A DNA stretch of 9,503 nucleotides, from assembly GCA_023473205.1 (NCBI GenBank), contig JAMCYY010000072.1, positions 1 through 9,503 on the forward strand, in the 5' to 3' direction. Below are positions 7,001 through 9,503 of this stretch, in pieces. Made by a program: the position numbers and the translations under genes. The first letter of the stretch is position 1, and the number at the start of each line of letters is the position of its first letter. Source of the stretch: Patescibacteria group bacterium (GTDB taxonomy: Bacteria > Patescibacteriota > Microgenomatia > UM-FILTER-40-11). The notes beneath the pieces are model-generated. The model saw nothing but the letters and a program-made list of their open reading frames with translations, did not search any database and had not been told where the DNA came from.

Positions 7001-7037
7001 AAAAAAAGTATTTAACTTTTTTTCCTAAATTCTGCAT
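4029..7037 (-). CDS. Large membrane protein: signal peptide, deacetylase-like extracytoplasmic domain, GT-C-like membrane half
   Basis: A 1002-residue protein. Residues 1-29 form a signal peptide (KK, hydrophobic core, cleavage near VVA/AE). Residues about 35-345 resemble a polysaccharide-deacetylase/glycoside-hydrolase-type beta/alpha barrel family: VTWLLRYDAL (72-81), GLFLEITPSLAEVAGVNYP (100-118), FWHDANKIFLSGY (123-135), SVGAWHVDAYS (161-171), ADQFGTDRYQIWG (188-200), ARDPVLGYG (234-242), STYSVQANDYSIHH (248-261). The canonical NodB TFDDG motif is not evident. A linker domain (about 345-428) precedes about ten or more membrane helices (430-850). There YGMGFWGPNGHDGIWHLALI (480-499) may hold a GT-C-type acidic active site (D491), followed by NYHFGFD (519-525) and QKGNPWNTIQFFYYFQFF (801-818). 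A soluble tail (865-1002) resembles GT-C C-terminal domains. The start overlaps the flippase stop by 26 bp; no clear Shine-Dalgarno. Substrate unknown: it may polymerise or transfer a lipid-linked glycan while binding or trimming it outside. Confidence 0.82.
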   Translation of the reverse strand: MQNLGKKVKYFFLIFGAICFFSLCGQVVAAENLFVTIVNPIRGNEFIKEPQGDPLFGVKLEKDLIAKFKLPVTWLLRYDALRSSSFNEYFQNLSSKEEVGLFLEITPSLAEVAGVNYPGGGIFWHDANKIFLSGYQPEQRLKLIDTVFWEYRKVFGSFPKSVGAWHVDAYSAEYMRTKYGISGVLICADQFGTDRYQIWGGWWGVPFYPSKYNILTPAQTLKNKIDAVVFWWAARDPVLGYGPKVEDSTYSVQANDYSIHHLKDISYFNGLLNLYLDKSNSFGQLTIGLESDNDWEKVGDSFEEQLALISEKFAKNELKVATMAEFSQWYQNRFSQLSPDHHIGPWLMTRDFRAYVVKDNNQEVVKDLRLYNEKWPEADLLTANPWESLALNNPAKIDTIRFPDSEKKFPGLNLKDLVKTFGSQKIPFVVNDLLIFIFYGLLIAALTICLRKNLPLLFLILVGSLSLSLTMVKSGWVYSYGMGFWGPNGHDGIWHLALINQLSKFSFSHPSFSSFPLLNYHFGFDILAAILRIISGVSAVNLYFQVLPPVMSVLLGILTYKLVSRWTNKTGAWWATFFVYFGGSWAWLLGKGESTFWANQAISTLINPPFALSLIFLLIGFFRLENYLEKKDGRNLLLTAFIFGILIFIKVYAGVIVLGSLLIVFLFSLIVRRNQVILGKLFFFSLIVALAVFLPFNSQSSSLLVISPLWFSHTMLAFADRLGWLRLENARQAYFNSGNWLKWFLAESLALLIFIFGNLGIRFVGLFSLIKLRKINELNERKVFFFSMVFISLILPLIFIQKGNPWNTIQFFYYFQFFLALASGVAMGKIKLGRTTRIFVYSIVIFLSLPTTMMTLKNNYLPLRPPSRVSVEELEALKFLGQQPFGVVLAYPFNTEWRKIFSEPKPLYAYETTAYIPALSGQTEFLGDEMNLEISGYNWQGRREDSIRFFESNNPSWANDFLKNNQIKYLYLVKGQKVNLNLEEINLKKIFENGEARIYSVN

Positions 7038-8487
7038 AAAGTTTCTTTATGTCCAAAAATAACGAAGGCCCAATTAATAAATATGAAAAAATGATGTAGG
7101 AAAAAAATCCAATGATAACTCTGAGAAAAATCATGAGAAAAAGATTGCCAAAGTTTGGCTTAAAAATAAAAATTAAAATTCCCATTAAAAGTGAAGCAAG
7201 CAAGGGCTTAAAAATCGGCCTCACCAAATCAAACTTAACCAATTGTCTTCCATAATGAATCGCCACAACGGAAGAGACAGCAATCAATGCTGAGGCAATC
7301 GCAACTCCATTATAACCAAATTTTATTCCCATAATCGGCATTAAAGCCCAAGTTAAAGCCATCCACATAACCATTAATTTAAAGGTTTTTTTGATCTTAC
7401 CTACGGCATTTAAAAGGTTAGTCATCGAGGTGGAAACAGTTGCCCAGGCGCTGTTAAAACTATATAAATATAAAGCAAAAAGAGCTGGTTCCCATTTTAA
7501 ATAACGAGGAATAATTTTGACCAAGTCAGAAGCTAATACAGAAAATCCAACTAAGAGAGGAAAAGTCATAAAAGTAAGGAAGAAAATAGCTTTTTCGACT
7601 GCCTTTTGTAAATCTTCTTTTTGATCTTGCATCCTTGCAAAGGCAGGAAAGGCAACCTTAGAAACATTATCCATTAAAAACCGCAAAGGTGTTTCGGCCC
7701 ATTTCTTACCCCATCCAAGATAGCCCAAACCCGCAGTACCAATAATCCTGCCTAAAAAAATTGTCATTAAATCATCTTTAATTACCGCCATAATCGTATT
7801 GGCTTGATATGGTAAACCAAACTTCAAAAGAGTTTTTAACGATTCTTTTGAAAAATCAAACCCTATGCGCCAGGGAGAAATTATATACATGGCTAAAAGT
7901 CCAACCAATCCACGGCCTAAAACTGCCCAAGTAAAGCTACTAAGTCCAAATCCTTTCCAGGCTAAAAAAACTGCCAGTAAATTAAAAGTTAATGTTTCTA
8001 AAATTTGGGGAACCACCAAACGACCAAATTTAAGGTTTCTTTCAAGTAAAATAGAAGGAATGGTTTTTAAAGAAGAAAAAAAGAAAGAAAGTGCCAGGGA
8101 ATATAAAAGGAAAGTTGCTTCTGAAGAAAGGCCATAAAGCTGTTTAATCCATGGCGAAAAAATAATAATTATTGTCAATAAAAACAAAACTAATCCTTGC
8201 TGGATCGTGAAAGTGGTACGGAGGTCCTTTTCTTCCAACTTTTCTTTTTTCTGGATTAAAGCCGCGGCCAAACCAATATCTGAAAAATAAGTCAAGAAAT
8301 TAATGAAAGCTGAAACTAAATAAAAAATGCCGAAAGTTTTGGGGTCTAAAAAGACAGTTAAAAGAAAAGTTGAAGCTAAAGCAACTGCTTGAACAAAGAA
8401 ACTTCTTGTCACCAGAGAGACAACCCCTACTAAAGACCTCCTTTTAATCATTGCTGCTTCGATTTCAATTTCTGTTTCTACTTCCAT
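7012..8487 (-). CDS. Wzx/MOP-superfamily polysaccharide flippase
   Basis: A polytopic transporter of the polysaccharide-biosynthesis (COG2244-like) family, expected to flip a lipid-linked oligosaccharide across the membrane for the operon's glycan. Counting from an ATG at 8529, typical sequence starts at RRSLVGVVSLVTRSFFVQ (30-47). It continues through LDPKTFGIFYLVSAFINF (61-78), SDIGLAAALIQKKE (83-96), LRTTFTIQQG (103-112), PQILETLTFNLLAVFLAWKG (174-193), FGLPYQ (237-242), GLGYLGWGKKWAETPLRF (267-284), VAFPAFARMQ (292-301) and NLLNAVGK (371-378). About 12-14 helices and this length fit full-size Wzx. The start is uncertain. ATG 8529 would overlap the preceding gene by 52 bp without a Shine-Dalgarno. 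ATG 8487, chosen here, has GGAG three bases upstream and overlaps by 10 bp. ATG 8451 (MIKRRS) removes an acidic EVETEIEIEAA leader that is odd for this family, but has only a weak GAAG. Its stop lies inside the start of the following gene. Confidence 0.92.
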   Translation of the reverse strand: MEVETEIEIEAAMIKRRSLVGVVSLVTRSFFVQAVALASTFLLTVFLDPKTFGIFYLVSAFINFLTYFSDIGLAAALIQKKEKLEEKDLRTTFTIQQGLVLFLLTIIIIFSPWIKQLYGLSSEATFLLYSLALSFFFSSLKTIPSILLERNLKFGRLVVPQILETLTFNLLAVFLAWKGFGLSSFTWAVLGRGLVGLLAMYIISPWRIGFDFSKESLKTLLKFGLPYQANTIMAVIKDDLMTIFLGRIIGTAGLGYLGWGKKWAETPLRFLMDNVSKVAFPAFARMQDQKEDLQKAVEKAIFFLTFMTFPLLVGFSVLASDLVKIIPRYLKWEPALFALYLYSFNSAWATVSTSMTNLLNAVGKIKKTFKLMVMWMALTWALMPIMGIKFGYNGVAIASALIAVSSVVAIHYGRQLVKFDLVRPIFKPLLASLLMGILIFIFKPNFGNLFLMIFLRVIIGFFSYIIFSYLLIGPSLFLDIKKLYAEFRKKS

Positions 8488-9212
8488 ATGCTCCATTTTA
8501 GCACTATTCGATACTTCAAAAGCGTCCATATTGCAATAACGGCATCTCTAGCTTTTATCTTTTTTCCCTCCTGATAACTTCGCGGTTGAGTCACAATAGG
8601 AACTTCCACAATTTTAAATCCTTGATGGAGAATTTTTGCAGTTATTTCCGGCTCAAAATCAAAACAATTAGCTTGCAACTCTAAGCTTTGATAAACCTCC
8701 CTCGCCATGACTTTATAACAAGTTTCTATATCAGTTAAATTACCGCCATAAAGAAAATTAGTTAATTTAGATAAAAAAAAATTTGCCAAATAATGTAAAG
8801 GCATTGGAGTCTTGCCTTTACCTAAAAAACGCAAGGGTAAAGTCTGTAACCTTGTTCCATAAACCACCCTTGCTTCTTCTTTTATAATTGGAGAAATTAA
8901 CTTTGGATAATCCCTTGGGTCATATTCCAAATCCGCATCCTGGATAATTAAGATGTCACCTGTTGCCGCCGCCATTCCCTTCCTCACTGCCGCCCCCTTA
9001 CCCATATTCTTTTTGTTTAAGATAACTTTTAATCTCAAATTGTTACTTTCTACTTTTAACTTTAAACTTTTAACTATTTTCAGTGTTCCATCAGTTGAAC
9101 CATCATCCACAATGATTACTTCTTTGGGAGTTTTTTCCGCCAAAACCCGCTTAACAATTTCTTTAATGGTTTTTTCTTCATTGAAGACAGGAATTATTAC
9201 CGAAAGTATCAT
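8478..9212 (-). CDS. Polyprenyl-phosphate sugar synthase-like GT2 (DPM1/DPG family)
   Basis: A 244-residue GT-A enzyme of the dolichyl-phosphate mannosyl/glucosyltransferase-like group. It should load a sugar from a nucleotide donor onto polyprenyl phosphate at the inner membrane face. Motifs: PVFNEEKTI (8-16), VDDGSTDGT (35-43), NKKNMGKGAAVRKGM (66-80), QDADLEYDP (91-99), YGTR (118-121), LTDIETCYKVM (159-169), FDFEPEITAKI (184-194) and a basic tail with EGKKIKARDA (215-224). There are no C-terminal membrane helices, so it belongs to the single-domain type. Such enzymes make the donors used by GT-C transferases, which fits the GT-C genes in this operon. Residues about 49-64 (SLKLKVESNNLRLKV) come from an AAGTT-rich repeat placed as in the WbbL-like gene. 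ATG 9212 overlaps the TGA of the preceding gene as ATGA, with only a weak purine-rich stretch (AAGAG) upstream. It ends with TAG at 8480-8478. Mannose or glucose cannot be decided. Confidence 0.92.
   Translation of the reverse strand: MILSVIIPVFNEEKTIKEIVKRVLAEKTPKEVIIVDDGSTDGTLKIVKSLKLKVESNNLRLKVILNKKNMGKGAAVRKGMAAATGDILIIQDADLEYDPRDYPKLISPIIKEEARVVYGTRLQTLPLRFLGKGKTPMPLHYLANFFLSKLTNFLYGGNLTDIETCYKVMAREVYQSLELQANCFDFEPEITAKILHQGFKIVEVPIVTQPRSYQEGKKIKARDAVIAIWTLLKYRIVLKWSIWK
9023..9075. repeat. Intragenic AAGTT/AAAAGTT-type repeat in the DPM1-like gene
   Basis: The plus strand carries several spaced ACTTTTAAC-type units: TAACTTTTAA at the left, then TTACTTTCTACTTTTAAC, then TTTAAACTTTTAACT. 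The gene reads them on the minus strand as KLKVES and LRLKV. It lies just after VDDGSTDGTLKIV and before NKKNMGKG, the same structural place as the repeat at 1665-1695. The repeat is imperfect, so it is either an older insertion or convergent low-complexity sequence. Confidence 0.55.
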
Positions 9213-9499
9213 TTCTCTTGACGGCTTTTTTTAAAAAGAAAAAAAAAGAAAAAAAACCAACTAATCAGAGAAAGAAAATTCCCCAATGACCTAACCGGAG
9301 TTGAACTTAGCTTGGCCTTCACTTCATGACTCCCGACTGGAACGGAAATCGTTATTAAACCCAAAGAATTATCATAACTCAGGGGGACAATTTCATTATC
9401 AACAAATACTTCCCAGCCTGGAAAATAATAAACAGGAATCTCAACTTTCCCCTCCTTATCAACTTTCAAAGAAAAATTGTACCAATCTGTTCCTTTTTT
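9209..9499 (-). CDS. C-terminal fragment of a YfhO-like / GT-C membrane protein
   Basis: Only the 3' end is present. The readable part goes from GTDWYNFSLKVDKEG through YYFPGWEVFVDNEIVPLS, then LGLITISVPVGSHEVKAKL and TPVRSLGNFLSLISW. It ends in a final membrane helix with a run of six phenylalanines and a basic tail, KKSRQEK. The FPGW...VD, LG-ITISVP-G-HEV and STPVR-LGN pattern is typical of the C-terminal beta-sandwich plus last helix of large YfhO-like or GT-C-like bacterial membrane proteins. An in-frame TAA (9502-9500) lies upstream within an eight-T run on the plus strand, so the gene is either frameshifted by a homopolymer error or truncated there. A TTG at 9469 could start an 86-residue ORF, but it would begin mid-domain and is unlikely to be a real start. 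The TGA overlaps the next ATG (ATGA), so this is the most upstream visible member of the operon. Confidence 0.7.
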   Translation of the reverse strand, partial: KKGTDWYNFSLKVDKEGKVEIPVYYFPGWEVFVDNEIVPLSYDNSLGLITISVPVGSHEVKAKLSSTPVRSLGNFLSLISWFFFFFFLFKKSRQEK

Positions 9500-9503
9500 T
9501 TAC

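Noticed and set aside
7865..8137. 90-codon open frame on the plus strand
   Set aside because: It is antisense to the flippase, with a Lys/Arg-rich composition that mirrors the membrane helices on the other strand.
926..9212. Alternative genetic code (TGA read as glycine)
   Set aside because: TGA ends genes exactly at overlapping starts (9209, 1846, 926), and reading through would extend the proteins without homology.
8953..9234. 93-codon open frame on the plus strand
   Set aside because: It is antisense to the conserved motifs of the DPM1-like gene, and its hydrophobic look comes from the repeat read in reverse.
9236..9259. A/G-rich homopolymer tract as a regulatory element
   Set aside because: It is explained by the poly-phenylalanine final helix of the YfhO-like fragment, although it is a likely site for indel errors.

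Overview
The window reads as a low-GC, gene-dense bacterial contig, most likely from the Candidate Phyla Radiation (Patescibacteria, perhaps Microgenomates). That placement is inference. It rests on very short or overlapping gene junctions, lysine-, isoleucine- and phenylalanine-rich proteins, and resemblance of the membrane proteins to families I associate with that group. TGA is used as an ordinary stop (ATGA overlaps at 9209-9212, 1846-1849 and 926-929), so the TGA=Gly code of Gracilibacteria and Absconditabacteria does not apply.

All real genes lie on the minus strand, so the operon reads from right to left. (1) 9209-9499 is the C-terminal end of a YfhO-like membrane protein, broken at the right edge. 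(2) 8478-9212 is a dolichyl/polyprenyl-phosphate sugar synthase-like GT2. (3) 7012-8487 is a Wzx/MOP-family flippase. (4) 4029-7037 is a 1002-residue protein with a signal peptide, a deacetylase-like extracytoplasmic domain and a GT-C-like membrane half. (5) 3090-3959 is a WaaE-like GT2. (6) 1846-3090 is a short GT-C (RgtA/ArnT-like) glycosyltransferase. (7) 926-1849 is a WbbL-like (rhamnosyltransferase-type) GT2. (8) 126-929 is a second WaaE-like GT2, a paralogue of (5). (9) About twelve codons of a further gene start at 138. The only intergenic gap is 69 bp (3960-4028) and holds a weak promoter candidate. No tRNA, rRNA, CRISPR array, transposase or convincing terminator was seen.

Together the genes fit cell-surface glycan or glycoprotein assembly. 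Cytoplasmic GT2 enzymes would build on a lipid carrier, the flippase would move the product outward, and the polyprenyl-phosphate sugar synthase would charge donors for the GT-C enzymes on the outer face. The sugars and the acceptor cannot be read from the sequence.

The two most notable structures are not genes. The left end carries a perfect 102-bp inverted repeat around a 47-bp spacer, copying the 3' end of gene (8) backwards; it looks like a fold-back (chimera or assembly) artefact at a contig end. Separately, a short AAGTT/AAAAGTT-type repeat lies inside two different GT2 genes at the equivalent place in the fold.
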